A DNA stretch of 64,000 nt from Parasphingorhabdus marina DSM 22363 (GCF_900128895.1 NZ_FSQW01000001.1:1054001-1118000); one strand, 5' to 3'; shown: positions 25,573 to 34,287, numbered from the stretch's first letter. Numbers and translations are program-made. The notes: generated by a model not told the origin, from the letters alone.

Positions 25573-26568
25573 TTACCCCAAAATTTTCCGAACTTCGCGT
25601 TCAATATCATCTTCGCTGAACATCCAGGCCTTCTCGATTGTCGGTGAGAACGGGACCGGTGCATAGCCCGATCCAACCCGGCCGACCGGCGCCTTCAAAT
25701 CAGAAAACAGTTCCTCGTGGATGCGCGAGGAAATCTCCGCACCGGTTCCGAAATTCTTCACCGCTTCGTGGACGACAACCGCTGCCCTGGTCTTGGCGAC
25801 GCTCTTCAAAACGGTTTCTTCATCAAACGGGGCGATCGTCCGCAGATCGATGATTTCACAGGATATCCCTTCGCCCGCCAGCTTCTCGGCAACGGCATGG
25901 GACGCGCCAACGCCCCGGCCATAGGTGATCAGCGAGATATCAGTGCCTTCCCGTGGAACCGAAGCCTTGCCCAGAGGCACGACATGATCGGGAGCAGGGG
26001 CAGGACCCTTGGTGAAATAGGTTGGGGTGTTTTCAATAAACACTACCGGATTGTCATCCATGATGGAAGAATAGAGCAGGCCATAGGCATCCGCCGGATT
26101 GGAGGCCGCAACAACCTTCAGGCCGGGCACATGGGCAAGCCAGGCTTCGAGCATGTCGCTATGCTGTCCGCCGAGTCCGGTGCCAGCACCCGTAGTGGTC
26201 CGGATGGTCAGCGGGACGCTCGTCTGGCCGCCGGACATGAACCGCAGCTTTGCCGCGTGGTTGACCAGCTGGTCCATGGCCACCGTGATGAAGTTCATCA
26301 GCATGATTTCCGCCACCGGTCGATATCCTACCAGCGCAGAGCCAACCGCGGCTCCGACAATTGCCTGCTCGGAGATCGGGGTCGAGCGGACACGGTCGGT
26401 GCCATATTTTTCGGACAGCCCGGCAGTAACCTTGAACACGCCGCCGCCTTCCTTGTCGGCAATGTCCTCACCGAGCAGGATGACCTTGTCATCGTCTGCC
26501 ATCGCCCGGGCCATCGCCATGTTGCAGGCCTGTGCGAACATGATTTCCTGTGGTTTTTCGTCGCTCAT
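25573..26568 (-). CDS. 2-oxoacid dehydrogenase (acetoin/pyruvate type) E1 subunit beta
   Basis: 331 residues of the transketolase-like beta chain: EDIADKEGGGVFKVTAGL, RVRSTPISEQAIVGAAVGSAL, MNFITVAMDQLVNHAAKLRFMSGGQ, and C-terminal VGSGYAPVPFSPTIEKAWM. With the alpha chain it binds thiamine diphosphate and decarboxylates a 2-oxoacid or cleaves acetoin, passing the acyl group to a lipoyl domain. It overlaps the alpha gene by 4 bases. Confidence 0.94.
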   Translation of the reverse strand: MSDEKPQEIMFAQACNMAMARAMADDDKVILLGEDIADKEGGGVFKVTAGLSEKYGTDRVRSTPISEQAIVGAAVGSALVGYRPVAEIMLMNFITVAMDQLVNHAAKLRFMSGGQTSVPLTIRTTTGAGTGLGGQHSDMLEAWLAHVPGLKVVAASNPADAYGLLYSSIMDDNPVVFIENTPTYFTKGPAPAPDHVVPLGKASVPREGTDISLITYGRGVGASHAVAEKLAGEGISCEIIDLRTIAPFDEETVLKSVAKTRAAVVVHEAVKNFGTGAEISSRIHEELFSDLKAPVGRVGSGYAPVPFSPTIEKAWMFSEDDIEREVRKILG

Positions 26569-27548
26569 GCTGCAATCTCCACATCGAGAACATCGATCCG
26601 GTATTCGTCTCCGGGCGGGTAGTCGCTGTCGAGGGCAAACTGCGCCGCTTCATCAATCGTGGCGGTGTTTTTGGCCTCGATTGCCGCAATATCCGCTTCG
26701 CTGACCTGCAGGTCGAGCAGCTGCTGACGCAGGATTGGCATAGGATCGTCTTCGCGCGCCTGCTCCATTTCTTCCTTTGGAATATAGTGGCTGGTATCGC
26801 CAAGCAGATGCCCGTGGAACCGGAAGGTCATCGCCTCGATCAGGGTTGGTCCATTGCCGGCCCGGGCATGATCGACCGCTTCCTTCGCCGCGGCATACAT
26901 TTCGCTTGCATCATTGCCATTGACCCGCACCGAACGCATGCCCAGTCCTTCGCCGCGCTGAGCAATGGTCTTGGATCCGGTCGTGTCGCGCATATGAGTA
27001 TGCTCGCCATAATGATTGTTCTGGCACAGGAAAATCACCGGCAGTTTCCAGATCTGGGCCATGTTGAGTCCTTCATGAAAGGCCCCGATATTCGACGCAC
27101 CATCGCCAAAGCAGCAGACGGTGACCTTGTTGTCCTTTTCCAGCTGGCTGGCCAGCCCCAGACCATTGGCAATCGGGATTCCGGAACCGACAATACCGGT
27201 GGTGACCATCACGCCGGTTTCCGGGTGCGTAATGTGCATCGGTCCGCCCTTGCCCTTGCAGGTGCCCGTGACCTTGCCGGCAAATTCGGCCCAAAGGTCT
27301 TTCGATGGGATGCCTTTCGCAAGCTGATCATGGAGGCCGCGATAGATGGTGACCAGATAGTCATCCTGATTGATCGCCGCCATCATCGCAGCCGAGACGA
27401 CTTCCTGACCCCGCACCGGATAGTAGACAATTTGCAGCTGCCCGGCGCCAATCATTTTGCGGAACCGCCGGTCAGACTGCATGATCAGGTCTGCGCGGGT
27501 AAAAATGTCGAGCAGAACATCTTTGTCTGCCATCTGTGTGTTGCTCAA
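26565..27548 (-). CDS. 2-oxoacid dehydrogenase (acetoin/pyruvate type) E1 subunit alpha
   Basis: 327 residues. The thiamine diphosphate motif is CCFGDGASNIGAFHEGLNMA; YRGLHDQLAKG, GGPMHI and NNHYGEHTHM are also typical, the latter nearer to acetoin dehydrogenase AcoA than to PdhA. I choose the TTG at 27548 because AAAGGAG lies 7 bases before it; the next ATG (27533) is too far from that site. First gene of alpha/beta/lipoyl, expressed with the LuxR-type regulator downstream in the same direction. Confidence 0.93.
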   Translation of the reverse strand: MSNTQMADKDVLLDIFTRADLIMQSDRRFRKMIGAGQLQIVYYPVRGQEVVSAAMMAAINQDDYLVTIYRGLHDQLAKGIPSKDLWAEFAGKVTGTCKGKGGPMHITHPETGVMVTTGIVGSGIPIANGLGLASQLEKDNKVTVCCFGDGASNIGAFHEGLNMAQIWKLPVIFLCQNNHYGEHTHMRDTTGSKTIAQRGEGLGMRSVRVNGNDASEMYAAAKEAVDHARAGNGPTLIEAMTFRFHGHLLGDTSHYIPKEEMEQAREDDPMPILRQQLLDLQVSEADIAAIEAKNTATIDEAAQFALDSDYPPGDEYRIDVLDVEIAA

Positions 27549-27616
27549 GGCTTCGCTCCTTTGGTGGCTGCCCTCTGCAGGGGCTTTGCTTGCAAATCTA
27601 CATAGCGCAGGGCGCA

Positions 27617-27648
27617 CCCATAACCACTATTGTTATAGGGAGTGACAA
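27617..27648 (-). promoter_or_regulatory. Candidate promoter with imperfect palindrome upstream of the E1 operon
   Basis: On the minus strand TTGTCA (27648-27643) and GGTTAT (27625-27620) are 17 bases apart. The imperfect dyad CCCATAAC (27617-27624) / GTTATAGG (27632-27639), 7 of 8 pairs, covers the -10 and part of the spacer, where a repressor would block. The -10 match is weak, so this is tentative. Confidence 0.35.
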
Positions 27649-27664
27649 GCTCGAAAGCGTCTGT

Positions 27665-28435
27665 TCAGGCGGGTGGCAGAGTGTTGAGATCGAGCTCTTG
27701 CGCCTGTGGAACCTGTGACCAGAATTCGGGATCATGGCCATAGAAAACCTGTGCCCCCGCGCGGCGGAGCCGGGAAAGCGTCTCCAGTGATCCGCGATAC
27801 TGGTCCACATTATAGCAGTGATCGGGCAGATGCATCTCGTCGAGAGATCTTCGCATATTGCAGCAATCTGCGGCAAGTACCGCTTCGCCCGTGGCGGTTC
27901 GGACCCTTACCGACTGGTGTCCGGGGGTGTGGCCGGCGGTCGAAAAAATGACGATAGTGCCATCTCCGAACAGATCATGCTCGCCATCAATGCGCTTCAC
28001 CGGTTGTCCGAGATCGAAATCGACCTTGTCATAGGCACTGTCCTCTCCGCTCAGTCCAAAGTCCCATTCCGGTGTTTGCACGATAATCGTCGCATTGGGG
28101 AGCATATGGTTGCCGCCGGCATGGTCGATATGAAGGTGGGAATTGATGATATAGTCTATCTGTCCCGGATCCACATCAATCGCTTTTAGCCGGTCGGAAA
28201 TGTTCGCGCCGTCGGGCATGTCGACAATCTTGCCCAGACCTTTTTCCATGCCGACAAACCGGTCACTAAACCCGGTGTCAAACAGCACAAGGCCTTTGGG
28301 ATGATCGATCAGGAACACACAGGCCGGCACCCTGGCCTTGCCGGGTTCACCATCGAGGAAAAAGCTCATCGGCAAGGTGATGTGACCGCAGGTGAAGGCG
28401 TAGAGCAAAACGCCCTGTTGCTCGCTGGTTCGCAT
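27665..28435 (-). CDS. MBL-fold hydrolase of the N-acyl-homoserine-lactonase (AttM/AiiA) group
   Basis: 256 residues. The dinuclear zinc motif HxHxDH is complete (SHLHIDHAGG), followed by AGHTPGHQSV, AADCCN and FYGHDPEFW, the remaining His and Asp ligands. The pattern is that of lactonases acting on acyl-homoserine lactones or gamma-butyrolactone. I prefer the ATG at 28435 to a GTG at 28441 because GGAGGGG is 8-9 bases from it. Next to a LuxR-type gene this could be quorum quenching, but a lactone formed in the catabolic pathway fits the surroundings better. Confidence 0.88.
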   Translation of the reverse strand: MRTSEQQGVLLYAFTCGHITLPMSFFLDGEPGKARVPACVFLIDHPKGLVLFDTGFSDRFVGMEKGLGKIVDMPDGANISDRLKAIDVDPGQIDYIINSHLHIDHAGGNHMLPNATIIVQTPEWDFGLSGEDSAYDKVDFDLGQPVKRIDGEHDLFGDGTIVIFSTAGHTPGHQSVRVRTATGEAVLAADCCNMRRSLDEMHLPDHCYNVDQYRGSLETLSRLRRAGAQVFYGHDPEFWSQVPQAQELDLNTLPPA

Positions 28436-28466
28436 TGTCACTTTCCCCTCCCGCTTGCGACGACCG

Positions 28467-29429
28467 TCATTCCAGTCCGACCCGCTGAACCGTGCCGGTT
28501 ACCGAATATATGGTCTCGATACCAACCCTTGCGCCGCCGCCAATAATGGTCAGGCCACCTTGTCCGGCCATTTCGCCAATGGCAAATCCGTGCCTTGGTT
28601 GCGACATTTCGGGGCCGAAGATCCAGCTGTCTGTGGCGAGATCCAGAATATCATGATCCGGTAACAACCGGCCCTCGGTCAGGGATTCTCCGCCCAGAAT
28701 ATGCAATCGTCCCGATGCCACCGCAGCGCCATGTCCGCCCCGGCCGGTCGGCATGTCTGGCCCCTTTGTCCAGCTGTTCTCGGCCAGATCATAGATTTCG
28801 ATCAGCCGGATTTCGGTGCCCAGTGCAGCACTGCGTCCGCCGGTGACAAAAAGCTGCGAGCCGCTTTTGGCGATGGCATGCGAATGCCGAGCGGTCGGCA
28901 TCGACGCCATGGCTTCCCATCGATCCGCGGCGATGTCATAGCGCCAGACCGTATCGAGATCGCGGCCGCTGTCCTGCCCGCCGATCAGGAACAGGCCGCC
29001 ATCAAAATGGGTCATGCTATGCTGGCCAATCGGATGCGGCAGTTTGCTGATTTCCGTCCATTGGCCAGCCTCCGGATCGAAGCGGAACAGGCCGGCTTCG
29101 GGATCCGCGTTGAACGGCAGGGAAACATAGCCGCCTGACGCGTAGACATGGGTGTCATCGGCGGCCATCGCGACATGATGCAGGGGCCGCGGAAGGCGTC
29201 CGCAGCTTGTCCAGATGTCCATCGTTAGATCCAGCACTTCACAGCTGTCGAGCACCCGGAACAGACCGATCCCGCCAGCGATATACAGTTTTCCGTCCAG
29301 CGTGGCCGCGTGAATTTCGGACCGGGCCTGTGTCATGCCGTCATTCCAGCCCATCGCCTGTCGGGTCAGTGCGCCAGCGCCAATTGCAAGCAGCACAAGC
29401 AGGATGAATGTGAACAGAATCTTCTTCAT
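28467..29429 (-). CDS. Kelch-repeat beta-propeller protein, exported
   Basis: 320 residues. An N-terminal signal or anchor (KKILFTFILLVLLAIGAGAL) precedes about six kelch blades, each with a GG pair and a distant Trp: LYIAGGIG, VYASGGYV, LFLIGGQDS, LFVTGGRSA, LHILGGES, LTIIGGGA, with WTSCG, WTEIS, WEAMA, WTKGP, WIFGP. Binding, sialidase-like or oxidase roles are known for such propellers; nothing here fixes one. The ATG at 29429 starts the signal; it follows the divergent reductase promoter region. Confidence 0.87.
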   Translation of the reverse strand: MKKILFTFILLVLLAIGAGALTRQAMGWNDGMTQARSEIHAATLDGKLYIAGGIGLFRVLDSCEVLDLTMDIWTSCGRLPRPLHHVAMAADDTHVYASGGYVSLPFNADPEAGLFRFDPEAGQWTEISKLPHPIGQHSMTHFDGGLFLIGGQDSGRDLDTVWRYDIAADRWEAMASMPTARHSHAIAKSGSQLFVTGGRSAALGTEIRLIEIYDLAENSWTKGPDMPTGRGGHGAAVASGRLHILGGESLTEGRLLPDHDILDLATDSWIFGPEMSQPRHGFAIGEMAGQGGLTIIGGGARVGIETIYSVTGTVQRVGLE

Positions 29430-29562
29430 GCGACCGGTATGCCACAGGCCGGGCAATTTTCCAGCCCGTGACAGCTATCAAAGCTGGCAGTTATCCCGAC
29501 GCGCATGACTGTTCTATCAACCCGCAACCCCGAAACCGGGCAAAACGAAAACGGAGAGCAAG

Positions 29563-30564
29563 ATGACCGATAACAGGCAATGGCTGATCAACGGGCGCCC
29601 CAAGGGACGGGGACTGGTGGATGATGACTTCAAGAAAGTCACGACACCGGTGCCGGAATGCGCCGAAGGTCATGTCCTTGTAAAAAACGAGATTCTCGGT
29701 TTCGATCCCGCGCAAAAGGGCTGGATGGAGAATATCGGTGGCTATGTCGCGCCGACCGAAATCGGTGAGGTCATGCGGGGAAGCGGGATCGGAACGGTCA
29801 TCGAGTCCCGCCACCCCGGCTTTGCCGAGGGCGACAAGGTGATGGGCATGCTGCGCTGGCAGGATTATGCGCATGTGCCGGGCGGCGAGCTCAACAAGGT
29901 GCCCGATGACGAGCTGCTCGCGGCCAATCTCGGCGCGCTGGGTACCACGGGCATGACGGCTTATTTTGGATTGCTCAAACATGGGAGGCCGCAACCCGGC
30001 GATACCGTCGTGGTGTCGGGAGCAGCGGGTGCGACCGGTTCGATGGTTGGCCAGATCGCGAAAATTGCCGGTTGCCGGACAATTGGCATCGCCGGTGGTG
30101 AAGAAAAGTGCAAATGGCTGACCGATGATGTCGGCTATGATGTCGCGATTGACTACAAGAATGAAGATGTCCGTGCGGGCCTCAAAGAGCATTGCAACCA
30201 GTCAATCAACGTCTTTTACGACAATGTCGGTGGCAAGATCCTCAACGACGCGCTGGCCCATCTCGCGATGCATGCACGAGTGGCGATCTGCGGAGGGATC
30301 TCGCGCTATGAGCAGGGTGACATGCCGGCCGGTCCCGAAAACTACTTCAATCTGATCTTCAAGCGAGCGAGCATGTCAGGCTTCATTGTTCTCGACTACA
30401 TGAGCGAATATCCTGACGCACAGAAGCGGATGCGGCAATGGATCAAGGAGGGCAAGATCACCTTCAAGGAAGACATCCAGGAAGGATTTGACAACATCCC
30501 GTCGACCCTCAAGCGCCTGTTTGCCGGTCAGAATTTCGGGAAACAGTTGCTGCGGCTCGACTGA
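29563..30564 (+). CDS. NADP-dependent medium-chain reductase (alkenal/double-bond reductase group), copy 1
   Basis: 333 residues of the zinc-free MDR family related to CurA and leukotriene B4 dehydrogenase: DPAQKGWM, VSGAAGATGSMVGQIAKIAGCRTIGIAGG for NADPH binding, FYDNVGGKILNDAL and FNLIFKRASMSGFIVLDY. These enzymes reduce activated C=C bonds or enones. A second, diverged copy lies at 37243. The ATG has GGAGAGCA upstream. A strong hairpin follows the gene. Confidence 0.93.
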   Translation: MTDNRQWLINGRPKGRGLVDDDFKKVTTPVPECAEGHVLVKNEILGFDPAQKGWMENIGGYVAPTEIGEVMRGSGIGTVIESRHPGFAEGDKVMGMLRWQDYAHVPGGELNKVPDDELLAANLGALGTTGMTAYFGLLKHGRPQPGDTVVVSGAAGATGSMVGQIAKIAGCRTIGIAGGEEKCKWLTDDVGYDVAIDYKNEDVRAGLKEHCNQSINVFYDNVGGKILNDALAHLAMHARVAICGGISRYEQGDMPAGPENYFNLIFKRASMSGFIVLDYMSEYPDAQKRMRQWIKEGKITFKEDIQEGFDNIPSTLKRLFAGQNFGKQLLRLD

Positions 30565-30586
30565 GACCGTGATGTAAAGGGAAGGA

Positions 30587-30622
30587 CCGGGCTGGCTAAC
30601 TATTTGCGCAGTGCCAGCCCGG
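30587..30622. repeat. 10-bp perfect hairpin after the double-bond reductase gene
   Basis: CCGGGCTGGC (30587-30596) and GCCAGCCCGG (30613-30622) pair perfectly around a 16-base loop, 22 bases after the reductase stop. No U tract follows, so it is not a classic terminator. It may pause or protect the transcript before the acyl-CoA dehydrogenase gene at 30665. Confidence 0.6.
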
Positions 30623-30664
30623 CAATGTCTGCAATATGACTAGGGGGTTACAGGAAAGCAGCAT

Positions 30665-31873
30665 ATGACCGAACTGGAAGAATTCCGTACCGAGACCAGA
30701 GCATGGCTCGCAGAAAACTGCCCCGAGGAAATGCGGGACGGGGATATTACCGCGGAGAATCAATGCTGGGGTGGCCGGCAATGGGAGTTCCAGTCGGAGG
30801 CACAGCGGCTCTGGTTCGAGCGCGCATTGGCAAAGGGCTATACGGTACCGACATGGCCAAAGAAATATGGGGGCGCGGGGCTGTCTGCGGATGAAGCCAA
30901 GATCCTCGAGGAAGAACGTCTGCGGATCAATGCGCGCAAGCCGCTTAGCAATTTCGGCATCTCGATGCTCGGGCCCGCGCTTCTGGCCTATGGAACGCAT
31001 GAGCAGAAATTGCAGCATCTCGGGGCCATCGCCCGGGGCGAGATTCGCTGGTGTCAGGGCTATTCCGAGCCCGGGGCCGGTTCAGATCTCGCTTCACTCA
31101 AGACGAAATGCGAAGACAAGGGTGCTCACTGGCTCATCAATGGTCAGAAGATCTGGACATCAAACGCGGACATCTCCGACTGGATTTTCTGCCTTGTCCG
31201 CACAGATTTTGATGCTCCCAAGCATAAGGGTATCACCTTCATACTGATCGACATGGCGAGCGAAGGCATCTCCGTGAAACCGATCATCCTGATTTCCGGA
31301 CATTCGCCCTTTTGCGAAACATTTTTCGACAATGTCAAAGTGCCCAAAAGCTATGGCGAGAATAATCTGTCGGTCGTCGGTGAGGTCAACCGCGGTTGGG
31401 ATGTGGCCAAAAATTTGCTGGTCCATGAGCGGGGCATGCTGGGAACGATGTCGCCATTGCGCGGGACCACCGGCCCGGAAAGCCTTGGCGGCTTTGCTGC
31501 CGACCAGATCGGACTGGACGAGGCTGGACGCTTGTCTGATCCGGCACTGCGCCAACGGATTTCCCAGGCGGAAATTGACGACTGGGCCTATAATCTGACG
31601 GTCGAACGGATGAACGACGAAGCCAATGCCGGCAATGGCCTGGGTGCCAAGTCATCCATGCTGAAATATGCGGCATCGGAATTGACCAAAAAGGGCACCG
31701 AACTGCGCATGGATATTGGCGGTACGGTTGCGGCGACAATCAGCGAGGACGGTATCGAATATGGCAGCCTCGCGAATACCTGGCTGTATAACCGGGCTTA
31801 TTCGATACTGGGAGGGACAACCGAGGTTCAGCTGAACATCATTTCCAAGCGTGTCCTGGAACTGCCAAGCTAA
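30665..31873 (+). CDS. Acyl-CoA dehydrogenase, first of a tandem pair
   Basis: 402 residues. FAD-binding signatures are present: GYSEPGAGSDLASLKTKCED, WTSNADISDWIFCLVRTD, and FDNVKVPKSYGENNLSVVGEVNRGWDVAKNLL. The C-terminal motif reads SILGGTTEVQLN where medium-chain enzymes have YEGTSEIQ, so the classic catalytic Glu position is Gly. It is followed 22 bases later by a second dehydrogenase of about 380 residues. Such unequal pairs form alpha2beta2 enzymes in steroid side-chain oxidation, where one subunit carries the active base. Confidence 0.93.
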   Translation: MTELEEFRTETRAWLAENCPEEMRDGDITAENQCWGGRQWEFQSEAQRLWFERALAKGYTVPTWPKKYGGAGLSADEAKILEEERLRINARKPLSNFGISMLGPALLAYGTHEQKLQHLGAIARGEIRWCQGYSEPGAGSDLASLKTKCEDKGAHWLINGQKIWTSNADISDWIFCLVRTDFDAPKHKGITFILIDMASEGISVKPIILISGHSPFCETFFDNVKVPKSYGENNLSVVGEVNRGWDVAKNLLVHERGMLGTMSPLRGTTGPESLGGFAADQIGLDEAGRLSDPALRQRISQAEIDDWAYNLTVERMNDEANAGNGLGAKSSMLKYAASELTKKGTELRMDIGGTVAATISEDGIEYGSLANTWLYNRAYSILGGTTEVQLNIISKRVLELPS

Positions 31874-31895
31874 GCCAGCGGCGAGGGGAACTGAC

Positions 31896-33035
31896 ATGGC
31901 ACTGATACTGACCGAAGAACAGGAAATGCTGCAGGATTCTGCGGAGGGATTTCTGGATGAGAACGCGCCGGTAACGGCGTTTCGAAAGGTCAGGGACAAC
32001 AAGCCGGAAGAAGGGTTTTGCCGCAAGCTGTGGAACGACATGGCGGAAATGGGCTGGGCCGGCATCATCGTCGATGAAGAATTTGGTGGCAGCGAATTCG
32101 GTTATGTCGGTGCCGGTGTGCTGGCCGAAAAAATGGGCAAGAACCTGACCGCATCGCCATTTTTTTCCACGGCCGTTCTCGGCGCCACGGCGATACAGCG
32201 ATATGGCACCGAAGAGCAGAAAACCGACCATCTCGGAGCCATTTGTGACGGTAGCCAGATATTTGCTCTGGCGGTGGATGAAGGTCCGCGCCACGATCCC
32301 AGCACAATAGCTTTTTCTGCGAAGACTTCGGGCAATGGCTATGTCCTGTCCGGATCCAAGACTTTTGTCGCTGATGGTCATGTTGCCGACAAGCTGATCA
32401 TTGTCGCCCGGACATCGGGCGAGGATACCGACGAAGAGGGCATTACCCTCTTCCTGGTCGATGCCGATGCACCGGAAATATCGCGATCGAAAACGCCGAT
32501 GATCGACAGCCGGAATGCTGCGGATATCGTGGTGGACGGTCTTGAAGTCACGGGCGATGACATTATCGGGGAAGTCGGCGGCGGTTATGCGGCGCTGGAA
32601 GGCATATTGTCGGCTGGCCGGGCGGTGCTTGCCGCCGAAATGTCGGGATCCTCGCAACAGGCATTCGACATGACCACCGAATATCTGAAAGAGCGCGAGC
32701 AATTCGGCCAGAAAATCGGATCCTTTCAGGGATTGCAGCACCGCGCAGCGCATCTGGCGACAGAAATCGAAATGATGAAATCGGCCGTGCTCAAATCCTT
32801 GCAGCTACTGGATGATGATTTTGAAGCTGCCGGTGCGGTCTGTTCGATGGCCAAGGCCAAGTCCGGCCAGACCGCGCAGCTGGCCACGAAAGAGGCGATT
32901 CAGATGCATGGCGGTATTGGCGTGACGGATGAATATGACGTGGGTCTGTATTTCAAGCGGGTTCACATGGCGCAGCAGATGTTCGGTGATGCCGGCTTCC
33001 ATGCCGATCGGCTGGCCAAGCGGGCCGGTTACTGA
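31896..33035 (+). CDS. Acyl-CoA dehydrogenase, second of a tandem pair
   Basis: 379 residues: TEEQEMLQDSAEGFLDENAPV, WAGIIVDEEFGGSEFGYVGAGVLAEKMG, and REQFGQKIGSFQGLQHRAAHLATEIEMMKSAV, with QMHGGIGVTDEYDVGLYFKR near the end. It lacks the EGTSEIQ-type C-terminal motif. The ATG at 31896 follows AGGGGAA. With the preceding gene it is likely to make a heteromeric FAD enzyme introducing a 2,3-double bond into a bulky acyl-CoA. Confidence 0.93.
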   Translation: MALILTEEQEMLQDSAEGFLDENAPVTAFRKVRDNKPEEGFCRKLWNDMAEMGWAGIIVDEEFGGSEFGYVGAGVLAEKMGKNLTASPFFSTAVLGATAIQRYGTEEQKTDHLGAICDGSQIFALAVDEGPRHDPSTIAFSAKTSGNGYVLSGSKTFVADGHVADKLIIVARTSGEDTDEEGITLFLVDADAPEISRSKTPMIDSRNAADIVVDGLEVTGDDIIGEVGGGYAALEGILSAGRAVLAAEMSGSSQQAFDMTTEYLKEREQFGQKIGSFQGLQHRAAHLATEIEMMKSAVLKSLQLLDDDFEAAGAVCSMAKAKSGQTAQLATKEAIQMHGGIGVTDEYDVGLYFKRVHMAQQMFGDAGFHADRLAKRAGY

Positions 33036-33047
33036 TCCGCGGTGCAA

Positions 33048-33428
33048 TCAGGCCGGACGATGGGTGATATTGGCCGGTCCGAAATGGGCAGTCATCTTCT
33101 GCACCTTCCCCGTTTCGTCAAATTCAAAAATGTCGATAACTTCGACAATGAGCACGGACTTGTCCGCTTGCGTGATTTCGGCACGGAAAGGGAAGGCGGC
33201 CGCCCTGGCGCTGAGCCGGATGGCGCCGGTAAGTGCGACTTTGGCACCGCCGGAAAAGGCGTTGGTATAAAAGTCCAGAATGTCCGGACCGCGTTTGGGT
33301 TCGGTTCCGGCAGGGTCCTCGACCGCCGCATCGGCCGAATAGAGTTCCATGACGGCGGGCATGTCTCCGGCGTTGATCGCCGCCAGATAGGCGTTCACGG
33401 TTTCGGTCATTTCCTCGGCGGTGGGCAT
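33048..33428 (-). CDS. Ketosteroid-isomerase homologue with complete catalytic triad
   Basis: 126 residues, one more than Comamonas testosteroni delta5-3-ketosteroid isomerase. With no gap the three catalytic residues fall at the same numbers: Tyr14 (VNAYLAAINAGD), Asp38 (AVEDPAGTEP) and Asp99 (VIDIFEF). This is closer to true KSI than to the general NTF2-like family. It would shift a beta,gamma double bond of a 3-ketosteroid or similar enone into conjugation. The ATG at 33428 has AGGAG 8 bases away. It is divergent from an SDR, the usual producer of the ketone. Confidence 0.85.
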   Translation of the reverse strand: MPTAEEMTETVNAYLAAINAGDMPAVMELYSADAAVEDPAGTEPKRGPDILDFYTNAFSGGAKVALTGAIRLSARAAAFPFRAEITQADKSVLIVEVIDIFEFDETGKVQKMTAHFGPANITHRPA

Positions 33429-33516
33429 CGGTCTGCTCCTGTTATGCAGTGACAGAATAAGGCGAGGCAGTGCGAAGACGCCTCTGCCAGATTTGATAGG
33501 GTGAAGGAGAAGAGTA

Positions 33517-34287
33517 ATGACGGGCAGGCTGGAGGGAAAGACCGCCATTGTTACCGGCGGGGCATCCGGTATTGGCGCGGCGATAGTCAAGCGCTTCGCT
33601 GCTGAAGGTGCGCAGGTTCTGTCGACTGATATCCAGGTCGATCTTGGTCAGCAGGTTGCCGGTTCCGCCGGCGCACTGTTCATGGAACAGGACGTCTCGG
33701 GTGCCGATGGCTGGTCAGCGGTGATGGACAGGGCTGGCGCGGAATTCGGGCGGCTCGATATCCTGGTCAACAACGCCGGGATCGTGATCGGCCAGTCGAT
33801 CGAGGAGGTCGATCTGGACAGCTGGCATCGTCTGCTCGGGATCAACCTGACGGGAGTGATGCTGGGCTGTCAGAATGCCATCCGGCTGATGAAGGAAAAT
33901 CCGGGCGGGTCTTCCGGTTCGATCATCAATATTGCTTCCACATCCGCCTTTGCTGCCTTGCCCAGCGACGTCACCTATACTGCTGCCAAAAGCGGGGTGC
34001 GCATGCTGTCCAAGTCGGTGGCGGTGCATTGCGCTCAGGCGGGCCTGAACATCCGCTGCAACAATCTGGTCCCCGGCGCGACTCACACAGCGATTATCGA
34101 CGAAGCGGCCAAGGTCGTTCCCGGCATGATGGACATGGTTGCGGCGATGTCGCCGTTTAACCGGGTTGGGCAGGGCGCGGATCTGGCCGGTGCAGCGGTC
34201 TATCTGGCCAGCGATGACGCTGTTTTTGTCACCGGAAGTGACATGCTGGTCGATGGCGGGATGCTGGCGGTTCATCCCGGCTATTAG
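33517..34287 (+). CDS. SDR-family oxidoreductase
   Basis: 256 residues of a classical SDR: TGGASGIGAAI, NNAGIV, Ser in NIASTSA, the YTAAK active site, and NIRCNNLVPGATHTAI. The ending DGGMLAVHPGY is typical of hydroxy-compound dehydrogenases. NAD is likely, since an acidic residue ends the second strand (LSTDIQ). AAGGAG precedes the ATG. Divergent from the ketosteroid isomerase homologue, it may supply that enzyme's keto substrate. Confidence 0.92.
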   Translation: MTGRLEGKTAIVTGGASGIGAAIVKRFAAEGAQVLSTDIQVDLGQQVAGSAGALFMEQDVSGADGWSAVMDRAGAEFGRLDILVNNAGIVIGQSIEEVDLDSWHRLLGINLTGVMLGCQNAIRLMKENPGGSSGSIINIASTSAFAALPSDVTYTAAKSGVRMLSKSVAVHCAQAGLNIRCNNLVPGATHTAIIDEAAKVVPGMMDMVAAMSPFNRVGQGADLAGAAVYLASDDAVFVTGSDMLVDGGMLAVHPGY

